64,000 nt of DNA, taken from the NCBI GenBank assembly GCA_038277395.1, contig CM076193.1:93945583-94009582 (forward strand), given 5' to 3'. The notes beneath the pieces are model-generated. The model saw only the letters and a program-made list of their open reading frames with translations. It did not search any database and was not told the DNA's origin. This stretch comes from Dryocosmus kuriphilus (Eukaryota; Arthropoda; Insecta; Hymenoptera; Cynipidae). Both the position numbers and the translations under genes were made by a program. Below are positions 11,040 to 20,979 of this stretch, one piece after another (the first letter of the stretch is position 1; each line of letters opens with the position of its first letter).

Positions 11040-11857
11040 TTGTCTATCGGTCTACGAAGCGCTTGGAAATTCTGATAGATTTGCACTATTGACGTGTAAA
11101 GTTGTTCCATCTCGCTAAATGATTCTTTCGACATTCTTTGAATTGAAAACAAGGCTTGAACTGTAGAATTAACCAATAATCGCTCATTGTTGTAATACGA
11201 ACTGATCGAATCCCACGCTCTTTCAAAGTTATCAGCAGTTAAGGGGGTACTCTTGAGGAGCAAGGAGGCTGTGCCTATAAGACTAGTTTTTAAGTATTGT
11301 AATTTCTCTACAGATGACAGAGTGGTATTAGTGATGACCAGGGAGTGAAATAAATCGCGAAAAGGTAACCATTCATTCAAAGTTCCATTAAATTTGGGAA
11401 CATCGATTCTCGGCAGCCGAGAAGTTTGAAAGACGTGGGTTGAGGCTGGCGGATTTGAAGGCGAGAGACTGGGACTAGCAGGTACCGACGATTGTTTTCT
11501 TAGAAGAATAGTCATCATCTCCTCAGCCTCCGCATATGATTCGTGAGTGGTGAGGAAGAGATGATTCCGAAAGTACGTACGATCCGTGATTTGGCGACGA
11601 TCAGACTCACTGACTTGGGTTAAAGCGATGTTAATAGCATCATGGCTGACCGAGAATTTGTGCCAATTTTCATGAAGCCTCTTAATCCGTGTATTCACCC
11701 GTATTTCAGACATCGAATCAGAATCGACCTTGATGAGATTCCGATAAGCGTTTTTTATAAGTTCGGCCAACTCATATTGTTGATCTATCCTGGCATTAAT
11801 GTGATCGACCCTCATTTTAACTGCCGTGCTGACATCAAAAGGAACAAAGAACATCAT
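10985..11857 (-). pseudogene. BEL/Pao gag, N-terminal (capsid-like) part
   Basis: I take ATG at 11857 as the start, since it is among the first after the primer site; a later Met (MRVDHINARI) is also possible. The product begins with helical segments, then a region like the DUF1759 gag domain common in BEL/Pao elements (LPRIDVPKFNG, EWLPFRDLF, LQYLKTSL, AWDSISSYY). The protein reads on in this frame only as far as about 10990, where homologous sequence moves to the other frame. The continuation of this frame to 10511 is then out of register. Gag would form the particle that packages element RNA. Confidence 0.75.
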
Positions 11858-11880
11858 GAATGCTCCCTCGAATGCAGACG

Positions 11881-11898
11881 ATCCGGCTCGAAGGACCA
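11881..11898 (-). promoter_or_regulatory. Primer-binding site matching tRNA-Tyr 3' end
   Basis: The plus strand reads ATCCGGCTCGAAGGACCA, which looks like the 3' end of a eukaryotic tRNA-Tyr plus CCA. It lies 8 bp from the inner edge of the 5' LTR, where minus-strand DNA synthesis starts. The tRNA assignment is from memory of insect tRNA-Tyr ends. Confidence 0.7.
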
Positions 11899-11906
11899 AA
11901 AATAAA

Positions 11907-13568
11907 TGTTTAACGTTCCGTTTCGGAACACTAATTGTAGAGGAGGGAGCAATCATTTGACCAACACTGACCCTATTCCTTATTTCATCGGAGTGTATTT
12001 TTTCTTGGAAAGTCCTGACATGGCAACAATTACAATATTTATAAACTATAACTAACACAGTTCACGCAAACTTCCTTTGAAAGGACGATCTCACAATGCA
12101 TGCCCTCAACCGGGCTGGTTCCAAGAACATACTGCCGTCAGTCAACCCACCCATTCAGCCTCTCCCATTACCCGAATATTGACTGCATGATCTGAATCTA
12201 AAACTGGTCCCGGAGGCCAAATGAGTGAGCCGCATGACCGCACTGGAACAAACGATTTCAGTAGCCCCGGGCGAAGGAGTACTCAGGTCATTTCCTACAA
12301 TCCCTATTACCGACCTTTCCATTTCCTTGACGGCGACCATTAAATCAAACATGACGCATATTATCCCCCCCGTACTCCTTCGCCCGGAAAGGCGTATTTT
12401 CACACAACAGCTTATCCTACTAGTTAACCAACTGGGGAGGCATAATTTCCCTCAACGGTGGGTCATCCGATTCAATACAACTGGGAAGACATCATTGCAC
12501 ACAAAGGCGTATCAACATGAAACATGATGGAGTCTAGTCCCGGCGGCACTACGGAACGAACGCGGGACAAACTGGTCTCCCCCCGGATCCGTCTCCCAGG
12601 TTCCATGACAAACCAGTAAGAAAGACGTCCCGGGAGAAGAATGCCCGTTACACAATGCAGCCGAAACGCGGTGCCTCTCAGACTCCATCCGAGTTTGAAT
12701 GGGTTGTCGCCGGATTGTGAGATCCCGTTTGGCTGAGCTCCAGGCCAGAGCGCAATGGCAACTAGTCTCGCTTCAAAGAAACGGCGGTGAGGCATAAAAA
12801 ACATAAAGGAAAGTGGAACTACAACATGCGGAAGGTCTTTTTTATAATACTGAACACGGAACTCAAATGACTTCGTTGAAGCGAGAATGCTCTTCCCCGG
12901 CCCAGCCAAAGCATAGCAACTCATGGATCTCACCCGAGTCATTGACGACAACCCCACAACACAGAGTTGGTCGGATGAACCTCATCAAACCCCAAGCCCG
13001 CCATGACCACTCACCACTTGTTACCAGTGTCTCGACTTTCCCCTGCCTCAGGTATTCACCAGCACTCCCTGCTCCCGCCGCTATCCAGCGACGACCTCAC
13101 ATTCACAATCTCCAAAGAAGTTCAATAGTGGTCCAGCGAAAAGAGAATTATTAGCTGTCACTGGGGAAGTACACCAACTCAGTATCGATGGAGAAGAGCC
13201 AGCCACCGGCCCCCATTCAATATCGACGTGGAAGAACCAGACGCTGACCGCACTGGACACGAAAAGCCACTATCACTCACGACTCCGAACTGAGATTCAC
13301 CATGCTACGCAAACCACACCACTGCACTGCCCGCAAGCAAGGCCGCTATCACCCGACGTCGAACTACGACTCACCATGCCACGCACCCCACACGACTGTG
13401 TGAAACTCAAGAAAGCGGACCTCGGACTCTAGATACTCCCTCCCTTTTCTCGGTTTTCTCCACCCCTTGCAGTGCCGGCCCTCGTTTTAGCTTGCACGAA
13501 ATCATCGCAGCGACCAGGCCCTCCAAGAATCTTCCCCAATCCCGGAAACTCCGTTGAAATTTCTAACA
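11907..13568 (-). repeat. BEL/Pao 5' LTR (element on minus strand)
   Basis: 1,662 bp direct repeat of 4906-6566, one base longer because of an extra T near 11998. It should hold the promoter and start of the element RNA. TGTTT...AACA ends are exact. Confidence 0.93.
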
Positions 13569-13573
13569 CTACC
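13569..13573. repeat. BEL/Pao target-site duplication, right copy (CTACC)
   Basis: Exact copy of 4901-4905, directly after the right LTR. Confidence 0.9.
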
Positions 13574-14424
13574 CGACATGTGAATTTCAACTTCTATTAA
13601 ATCCGACACTTGCATCATTCAAACTCTGTAACATCCAAGTATCCCATGAACATCGCCCGTATTGGAAACTTGTACTCTCACTCTAAAGCTGGACTTATTC
13701 TACACCAAATGAGATCAACGTGGATGTAACGTGCATTAACCAAGCAGTAACTAGAATCAAGGTCAACGGTTTGGGACTTATTCGAATTTCGCCAGGGTGC
13801 AGGCTGAAAACCATTTTAGCAACGCTACCAGGATTGGAACTAGTCTCAGGAAGCTCCTTGATAATCTAAGAACCAAATGTTCACCTGGATTTGACAAAAT
13901 TATCCATAAATTTTCACCAAAATTCTACTGTCATGTCGTCACTACCTATTTCACCACCAACTCTACAAGATCAATTGTACCAAGAAGGAGACAGGACACT
14001 TGATCAATTAGAACAGCAGTTCCATGACTTTAGCTTACAGCGGCAAGAGAGAGCAAGACAGTCCAGCCTGGTGCACGGATCCTACGCTGGTATTGGACTA
14101 CTAGGACTATTCTTTCTGATGTACGCCTACCATACAAGGATTCTCACTATTGCTTCTATCTGCTGGACCTGTCTACGTCAGAAGTCACCATCAACGGAAT
14201 ACTCCATCACTGGAAGAGGGGTCGCGTCACGCTCTAATGAAGAACTGAAACCACCTACTACATTGACGATATTGGATAGAGAAACGCTACCGGCCCATTG
14301 TTCAGGAACACCCTCATCTTCTTCGAAGAGTATTAAAGAGACTTCAGAATTTGTTAACTCAACTATTACGCCGATATCAACACCTCGGGTCACCATCCCC
14401 AAGCAAACACTTCAACCAGCATAA
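13574..14424 (+). pseudogene. Env-like glycoprotein, C-terminal part with membrane anchor
   Basis: This is the continuation of the env frame after the BEL/Pao insertion. In-frame stops occur near 13707 and 13870. The 13891-14424 frame then contains a long helical segment (LDQLEQQFHDFSLQRQERA), a hydrophobic membrane span (about 14084-14160, with GLLGLFFLMYAYHT) and a Ser/Thr/Pro-rich cytoplasmic tail. This layout matches the stem, anchor and tail of errantivirus env. The extra stops show that env was damaged independently of the insertion. Confidence 0.7.
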
Positions 14425-15155
14425 CACCAGGAAGTTGTCTCTCACTGTGACAAGGTCTCATGAAGGTCCCCGTGCTATTCTCCACAAGAGCAGAAGCAAC
14501 ATTCTGTGTACGCCAGTGCGGTGTTGTGCTAGTGAATAGAGAGGAAAGAAAATCTCAATAGGATGTTAGCATGGAAGGATGTACAGTGGATAGTATGATC
14601 TTGGTAATTAAGTTAACCTAATAATTATAAGCTAAAACTAAGAACTTGTCAATGAGATCGAGAGAAAAGATGTTCTCGAACACTGGTCATAATCAGGGAA
14701 GATCATTTGAATTCTAGGGCGGGTTTGTTACGAGAGACCCTATGAGAGTCGGTCATCAGATTCCTGCCAGCTGATTCTCATGGCCACCTCGTAAGTTCAT
14801 TAAACGTGCCGTGGCCGAGATCATCTCTTCTCCCTTCTATTACATTATAGGATATCCTCCTAGTGTTACTATCCAAGTTTGTTTTTCCTCAAGCCAACGA
14901 ATGCACGCGACCATCGCTATCACAGCGAGAGGGGAATGGAGAGAGAGGGCGGACGACAATCCGAGTTACAGGCCGCGTGTTACCTTCTTTATATTCTTAT
15001 TCTCCTAATACCAGTAGGCTCGCGCAAAGTCACGAAATTCAAAGACTAGAAAGTCAAGTGACTTGTGCGCGGATTATCCCGATTAATAAATCCACCTTGG
15101 TAAAATCAGCGTAATCCGGCGTATATTCGTTTGTGACTAGCAACAAAAATTTAAA
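14425..15155 (+). repeat. Probable 3' untranslated region and 3' LTR of the gypsy-like element
   Basis: No coding potential. A purine run at 14538-14552 (AGAGAGGAAAGAAAA) is a candidate polypurine tract, and AATAAA at 15085-15090 a candidate polyadenylation signal inside an LTR. The LTR ends cannot be proven because the partner LTR is outside the window. Confidence 0.4.
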
Positions 15156-15400
15156 TTAACCTGTGAGAACCTTCGGGGTAGCGTTCGCGACGTGAAGTGA
15201 TGAGCGAAGAGTGCCGAGACCGACACTTATGAGGTGCAGCCATGTAAAGGTCAGAAATACCAGGTTAGTCGTCTTATTTTTGTACTCTCTCTCTCTCTCT
15301 CTCTCGTTGTTTAGAGTTTGTGCTCTCTCTCTGAACATTTTTCTCTCGCCGCCGCCCCGGAAATGGTAAGGAATTCAAGTTAAAGTTGTATTAAACCGAA
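15156..15400 (+). promoter_or_regulatory. CT microsatellite and possible first exon with ATG at a splice donor
   Basis: A (CT)n tract at about 15284-15305 is followed by pyrimidine-rich sequence, CGCCGCCGCC and then ATGGTAAGG at 15363-15371. An ATG immediately followed by a GTAAGG donor after a pyrimidine-rich leader resembles the first exon of insect ribosomal-protein genes. No downstream exon is recognised in the window, so this may be chance or a gene fragment. Confidence 0.2.
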
Positions 15401-15828
15401 TTACGAAAAAATTTATAAGGCTCTGCCCGTCGACATTTCACGCTCGAAGGTCTGGCGGTAGTTGAAGGAAATTAAAAAGTTTTGTAAACTCAAAATAACT
15501 TAATTAGGAATTCAATAAATGGACTAGAGTGTTCTTGTGTTTGATAAAAAGTCAAATTCAGATCTACAAAATTATTTACTGACCTTGAAACCTTCTTTAA
15601 AATTAAATGCATTAACAGCAAGGTACTTCCCGGGGAAGCAGTGCTCAAGACGTTCCCACATAAAGTAAAAAATAAACATTTAAGAGAAATCTTAAATGGT
15701 TGTCTGAATACCTCCAGCGACTCAATAAAGAAAATTCGATTTCCACACTACCAGGAAATTTTCAGTTTTCCAAAGGAAAGGAAAATATAAATTAAAACTT
15801 TTCAGGAGGCATATTGGTTCGTAACATC

Positions 15829-16535
15829 TACACCTTCCAGATAAACATATTTTTATTTTGATTCCTCAAAAATGGTGCAAGTTTAGGGTGGAGTAATAGA
15901 AATCCTATTTTATATTTATACTAATTATGAATTTTCAATACAAAATTTACTGTGACTTGGATCCACATACAAACCGATATATGAGACTTGACACTTCGGA
16001 TCGGCATTAAAATTACAAAATTACAGTGATAAGAGTAATTGGGGCGCCCAATTGTTACCTAATTGGAAGCTGATCAATCTGACTGGGTCCCAATCTGGCC
16101 CTAATCGACTTTTCCACACAGGAGCTAGGATTTCAAAGGAAATTATGTTGACTTCGAAAAGTTCGAAATAAAAAAACCCAAACTTTATAGTCTACGCCTT
16201 CCAGATAAACAAATTTTTATTTTGATTCCTCAAAAATAGTGCAAATTTAGATTGGAATAATAGAAATCCTGTTTTATATTTATACTACTAATTATTAATT
16301 TTCAATTCAAAATTTACTGTGGCTTGGATCCACATACAAACCGATATATGAGACTTGACACTTCGGATCGGCATTAAAATTACAAAATTACAGTGATAAG
16401 AGTAATTGGGGCGCCCAATTGTTACCTAATTGGAAGCTGGTCAATCTGACTGGGGCCCAATCTGGCGTCAATCGACTTTTCCACACAGGAACTAGGCATT
16501 CAAAAGGAAATTATGTTGATTTCGAAAAGTTCCAA
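15829..16535 (+). repeat. Tandem duplication, two ~340 bp units
   Basis: The block starting CCTTCCAGATAAAC at about 15833 recurs at about 16197, a period of 364 bp. Both units include CTTGGATCCACATACAAACC and a GGGGCGCCCAATTG segment, and both end near GACTTCGAAAAGTT or GATTTCGAAAAGTT. The two differ by scattered substitutions. There is no coding potential. The surrounding 15400-15828 stretch holds nothing I recognise. Confidence 0.75.
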
Positions 16536-17137
16536 AGTAATAAATAGAATAATAATAAATAGAATAGATATATAGATTAATAGAAAGTCCGGAGGCGTTC
16601 ATTTAACGGATTTTTTAAGGCTAGTTAGAAGAATAATTTTTAAAAAACATAAAAATGACTATATCTTGTGTGGAATACTTGCTAAAGAAAAAGCGTTAGT
16701 GTCAGCTCTTTCGTGCAGTTTATGAGATACTCATGGTACACGAATTTTTTGATAATAAAGAAATAGATTTTTTTACTGTTGAACCGCTGTGATCTCTGAG
16801 ATGTAATTTTATACATTTTTTTGTTCAGTTAATAGAAAACTAATTTCAAGACAACATATATTAAGGATATTAAATTATTGAGTCGTTCTTATCGCCGTCC
16901 ATTTTGAATTATTTGGAAAAATTTTTTTCGATCTTGTAGGGCCAGGTGAGTAAGATATTATAGAAACTCCAAGTTTCTTGAAAAGAGACGTTTCGTCAGC
17001 ATAGGTGCGCTGACTTCATCAGGCTAAAAGTTTTTTAAAATGATAAGTTACACCAAAAAAATACAACGAAGCTAAAAACAATTTGTTCTTAAAAATATTT
17101 ATAAAGATGTTTTTTCCATAGGCAGCCACCCAATATA
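16536..17137. other. Unassigned AT-rich sequence
   Basis: About 600 bp with no ORF, RNA gene or repeat I can recognise. It ends at the (AAT)n-type tail of the neighbouring LINE. Confidence 0.5.
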
Positions 17138-18195
17138 ATAATAACAATAATAATAATTATTATTATCATTCTTATGGTGTTGCTTTGCGAACTCGGAAGT
17201 TCATTGCCTCATCTACCCAGAACCGCCACGCATCTCTATCCTGTGCATCTTCCATCCAGTTTAAATAATCATGTCCTAGCTTCTTTAGATCGTCCCTTAC
17301 GTTTTTCTCCCATCTGTTTCTCGGTCTGCCTAGAGGTCTCTTACTAATCGGTTTTTCTCTTAAAACTTACGCCACTATTCTTTCGTTGCCCATTCTTGCA
17401 ACATGTCCCGCCCAGCTTAATTTGCGCGCTTTTATTACTCTATTAATATTTACTGACACGTAGAGAGCATGCAGCTAATCATTATGCAGCTTTCTCCATT
17501 CACCAGTCTCTTCGTCTCTTTTCGGGCCATAGATTTTTCTAAGTACTTTATTTTCGAATACTCTAAACCGTTTCTCCTCTCCTTTCGTCAGCGAACACGT
17601 TTCGCACCCGTACATGACGACCGGCATTACTATCGTTTTATAAATTCTTACTCTGATGTTTCTAGAAAACGATCGCGATTTTAGAAATGTATTTGTTGCA
17701 TGGTAGCACCCATTGCCAGCGTGCAGACGCCTGTCCATTTTCGTTTTGATGTTATTGTCGCTAGTTATAATAGTTATAATAGCCATTAGATCCTCCTCTT
17801 CATTGCTTTGTTCTGATCTGTCGACGATCAAATATTTTGTTTTCGATTCGCTCTCTTCTATACCTATCTCCTTGGCTTTTGTGATCAAGATTTCCGCATT
17901 TTTAGCTACCCTTTCTTTATCATCCCCGAGTAAGTCAAGATCATCCGCCTATCCCAAAATTTGTATTATCCCATTGAGGGTAGCACCGGACGGATTCGTT
18001 TTTACTTGCTAGACCGTGTATTCTAAAACTAAGTTGAAAAGGATGCACGAAAGCGCATGGCCCTGTTTCAGGCCATCGCGGTTTAAAAACTCTTAAGATA
18101 AACTTCCGTTTACGTGTATCCTACCCCTACCGCCGCTTAAGCAAACTTCGATAACTCTAACCAATTTCCTTGGTACAGTCTATTCCACAAGACAA
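17138..18195 (-). pseudogene. 5'-truncated non-LTR retrotransposon, C-terminal reverse-transcriptase part
   Basis: Reading leftward from about 18195, the frame shows reverse-transcriptase segments: GLKQGHALS, then an active-site motif reading QILG-stop-ADD (about 17942-17963), where the Tyr of YADD has become TAG. It continues in 17888-17475 (KTKMDRRLHAGNGCYH, MPVVMYGCETCSL, RVFENKVLRKIYGP) and then in degraded form to about 17165 (region corresponding to GHVARM/W..N). The 3' end carries an (AAT)n-like tail at 17138-17170. The C-terminal features fit the RTE/BovB-like or related LINE groups. Loss of the catalytic Tyr and other breaks make it dead. Confidence 0.7.
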
Positions 18196-19965
18196 GGTAC
18201 GCGTTTTCTCGAAAAGTTTCAATGAAAACTTCATTTTTCTTTTTTCCCATGAAAAAACGCTTTAAAAATTAGGGCGGACTCTACTTAAAAAACCGTCCAA
18301 TCGCCGTTATTCTGCATAATGGCCTGGCACCTTCTGGGCATGCTCTCGACTAGTTTTTCGGCATATTCTGAAGATAGAGAGCGCCATACCTTCCCTGAAC
18401 CTCTTTAAATCTTCGTTTTTTGCTTCTTGCGTCACCTCTGATAATTGACCGATTGGAACTACAAAAGAGTCAATTATTTTTGCGCCGTGTGTGAGAATTT
18501 TGTGGATAGACGCAGGCATGAGTACCAACTGTACATTTTTACGTTAAGCGTAATGTATAGAAGCGTTAGTGTAGAAGCGTAGAAGCGTAATACGTAGAAG
18601 CGTTCAGTTCTAATAGGTTTCCGGATGCCAAAACTCGAAAAATCATTTACAAGTTTCTTACCAGTTGCACATCAATACTGGTAATCTCACTGACCTTCTC
18701 GAGATTGGGAAAGAACTTTTGGGCCGTATTTCCATCGTTTGTGGAGCTAGATCCATATTTTATCACGTTTACGATTATTCCAATTTGCTTTCGTAATTCA
18801 TTTTGAATCGAACAATTTCCTATCTCATGGATTGCTTTCTGCTTCTTAGTTTTACACACCCATTCTCGAAAAGATAAGCGAGAAGAAATGTGTAGAATGC
18901 ATTCTATGAAACGAATTCATGCATGCAATATCTGTAATCCGTGCTGAAATGCATCCACCTTTTTTTCTTCCTTAGCCCTTATTATTTCTAAGCGGTTCAT
19001 TTCAGAAGGCTCTACTCCACAAATAGTGCAGTTGTAGGAGGAAGACGTTTGAGTGAAAACTTGGCGCACTTTACCATCAATCATGGTACATACAAGTTCA
19101 TACTCGACAGAATAAGTAATTCCCTTTACATTAATTTTTTTCGGTTTCAGTCGCATAATTTGTCTTTTGATGTTTCTTATTTCAGCTAAAATTTTGTTTC
19201 TTGTCTCTTGTTCTTAATGAAATAAAATAGGTAGACAAGAGTTTGGAGAGGCAGGTCGTGGATTTTGCGAGATTGTTGTTTCGTCATCTGCAGTTATTAT
19301 AAATAGAGGTACCATCGACATCAAAAAAAGACTTGAGGTTGAAATCATTGCATTTTCAGATTTGTGTTGATATGGATCTAAACCAGATGTACCATCGTAG
19401 CCGTATTTCATTTTCATTTTTAAATTTTTCGAAGTAGGTATATCGTCATTAATTTGCAATACTCGTCCAGCGGTATGATCAAGTAGTTCTTGAATATATA
19501 GAGTAATCTCTGTTTCGGTAATTTCTATAGCCGAATTCGGCGGATAGCATTGCTTCTTAGCATTTGCAATTGTTTTGTATGGTGGAAGAACATGCGCATT
19601 TTTCTTCTTAAAACGTTTTCTAATCAGTTAATATTTGTGTTTGCTCAGATTTAAATCAGTGAAAAGCGCTAGTGCTTCGTCATCAGAGGACGGTATTCCT
19701 TCTTGTGACGTCTCTGCTTCCATGTCCTCTAAATATTTTTGTTTTCCACTTGGCATGTTTAAGACACCTTTTGTGAGGATCTAATTTGCAGTCTTCTGGT
19801 TCAAGGTTTGCATTTTTGGCAGTATGTCAACGTCGTCTTTGTCACGTTTTGTTTTATTAACTCAACCCTTCTTCTTTTCGTTTTTTCTGAACACTCTTCA
19901 AAATTATTTGCTTTTCGGGGTTGAGAGGTGAATGCTTCAGAAATTGAAAATATACTTTCCAGCCA

Positions 19966-20750
19966 GGGGGACGATTAGGTAAATTCATTTCACTTTGATT
20001 TGACTTTCACGTGAATTCATATTCAGCTCACTTCAGTTTTTAGAAAACAATATTTATGCGCGAAACATAGTAAGTATTAAATAATTGCAATATTGTGTTA
20101 ATCTTTATTAACTAAAAATAAATTGTACTCACTGCATTCTTGTAATGCACATTTTCACTGAAAAAAGCTACACAAAATTCGATTTTTGATGGAAATATGA
20201 AGGTTTTCACTATTGAAATTTGAAACTTTGAATTCTCACTCGTTTATAAAAGTGATAGATACCTATAAGAAATATTAAATTTTCGTTCATAACAAAGAGA
20301 ATATATCAACTTAGTAGTAAGAAGACACAAAATTAACAAAATATTAATTATTTACTACAAGAAGCAGAACAATATAATAAAAAAATTCAAGACAGAATTA
20401 ATTTTTCTTTTTTAACCTGTTTAACATCACTCTCAATGAAACTAAGTGTTTTTCTCTTCAAGCTGCACTTCATATTAGATATAAAAAATTCCACTTGGGC
20501 CGCAAATTCTTCTTCGCAAATTATCTTCGGCATCATGTGAACACCAGCAGTTTTTTCCCCGTACACAAACACTGTATCAACCATGTGCTCCACCGAGTCA
20601 CGGACATCAACAAATACTGTAACCCGATATAGTGAATGAAATGTCAAAATTGACATTCACTGTGAATTTTGACAAAAAACTGAAGTGAGCTGAATATGAA
20701 TTCACGTGAAAGTGAAATCAAAGTGAAATGAATTTACATAATCGTCCCCC
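19966..20750. mobile_element. 785 bp inverted-repeat element inserted in the RAG1-like transposase
   Basis: Both ends begin GGGGGACGATTA (right end on the minus strand), and about 77 bp arms match with a few substitutions (19966-20042 and 20674-20750), sharing TTCACGTGAATTCATATTC. The flanks show no clear target duplication. Removing the element rejoins the two parts of the transposase-like frame. The interior has one ORF (20387-20656) and a 10-bp hairpin at 20642-20674. It is a short DNA transposon or MITE of unknown superfamily. Confidence 0.75.
20387..20656 (-). CDS. Unrecognised 89-codon ORF inside the inverted-repeat element
   Basis: The ORF starts at ATG 20656 and ends TGA. The product has mixed hydrophobic strands (VTVFVDVRDSVEHM) and a Lys-rich C-terminus (SDVKQVKKEKLILS). 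I recognise no domain. It fills much of the interior of a non-autonomous element, so it could be a captured host exon, a fragment of the parent transposase or chance. Confidence 0.25.
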   Translation of the reverse strand: MSILTFHSLYRVTVFVDVRDSVEHMVDTVFVYGEKTAGVHMMPKIICEEEFAAQVEFFISNMKCSLKRKTLSFIESDVKQVKKEKLILS

Positions 20751-20979
20751 AGGATGTATTTTTCTGAATAAAATTATCCTTATTACAACAAGAAGATCTC
20801 CACCCTTTGTCGAAAGATGGTAAAAAATATTGAGTGAGTCTGTTTCGAACTAACCCTTCCAAATTCGAAGAAAGGGAATGCTTTTCCTTTAAATGATTGT
20901 ATAAAACTTCTGCAGTCTTAGAACTCGAATTTAACAAAACAACCAATATTTCCCTATTAACAATGTTAACGTAATCCAT

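Larger units (their letters stand above)
4906..13568 (-). mobile_element. Complete BEL/Pao LTR retrotransposon
   Basis: The element is 8,663 bp, bounded by direct repeats of 1,661 and 1,662 bp that start TGTTTAACG and end TTTCTAACA, with a CTACC target duplication. On the minus strand the order is 5' LTR (11907-13568), tRNA-Tyr-type primer site, gag with zinc knuckles, A17-type protease, reverse transcriptase, RNase H, integrase, polypurine tract and 3' LTR (4906-6566). The only LTR difference I can find is one T in a T run (5 T near 4996, 6 T near 11998), so the insertion is recent. It lies antisense inside the gypsy-like env gene. Frameshifts in gag and at the pol end suggest it is not autonomous as written, unless these are sequencing errors. 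Confidence 0.93.
1..15155 (+). mobile_element. Errantivirus-like Ty3/gypsy LTR element, 3' part, interrupted
   Basis: The plus-strand order is RNase HI domain, two unrecognised ORFs, zinc-binding integrase, then env with a membrane anchor. This is the 3' half of an insect endogenous retrovirus of the errantivirus type. The 5' LTR, gag, protease and reverse transcriptase would lie left of position 1 and are not seen. A BEL/Pao element (4906-13568) splits env. The right limit is an estimate: a purine run at 14538-14552 and AATAAA at 15085-15090 suggest the 3' LTR lies in about 14553-15155, but without the 5' LTR the ends cannot be fixed. Several in-frame stops and one frameshift show that this copy is dead. 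Confidence 0.75.
18307..20979 (-). pseudogene. RAG1-core/Transib-like transposase, degraded and interrupted
   Basis: Leftward pieces in order: N-terminal 20979-20751 (LEGLVRNRLTQYF); after a 785 bp insertion, 19965 to about 19470 (LFTDLNLSKHKY, then NAKKQCYPPN); 19459-19214 with YGYDGTSG and QNPRPASPNSC; 19156-18917 with TMIDGKV and CTICG; one in-frame TGA at LHA-stop-IRFIEC; 18859-18647 with SSTNDGNTAQKFF; and 18528-18307 with IHKILTHGAKII and QEAKNEDLKRFR. The DG motif, the CxxC knuckle and the HK-L-H...E--N...RFR block line up in order with the RAG1 catalytic core as I know it (first Asp, zinc region, last Glu). This suggests the RAG1/Transib superfamily. Several stops and frameshifts are present. 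An alternative is another DDE family sharing this C-terminal fold. Confidence 0.55.

Noticed and set aside
4906..13568. The 1.66 kb direct repeats as a segmental duplication
   Set aside because: TG...CA ends, a 5-bp flanking duplication, primer site and polypurine tract show they are LTRs.
20658..20664. CACTGTG as a RAG-type recombination heptamer near the RAG1-like gene
   Set aside because: A 7-bp near-palindrome is expected several times by chance in 64 kb; no nonamer or second end is seen and it lies in the unrelated inserted element.
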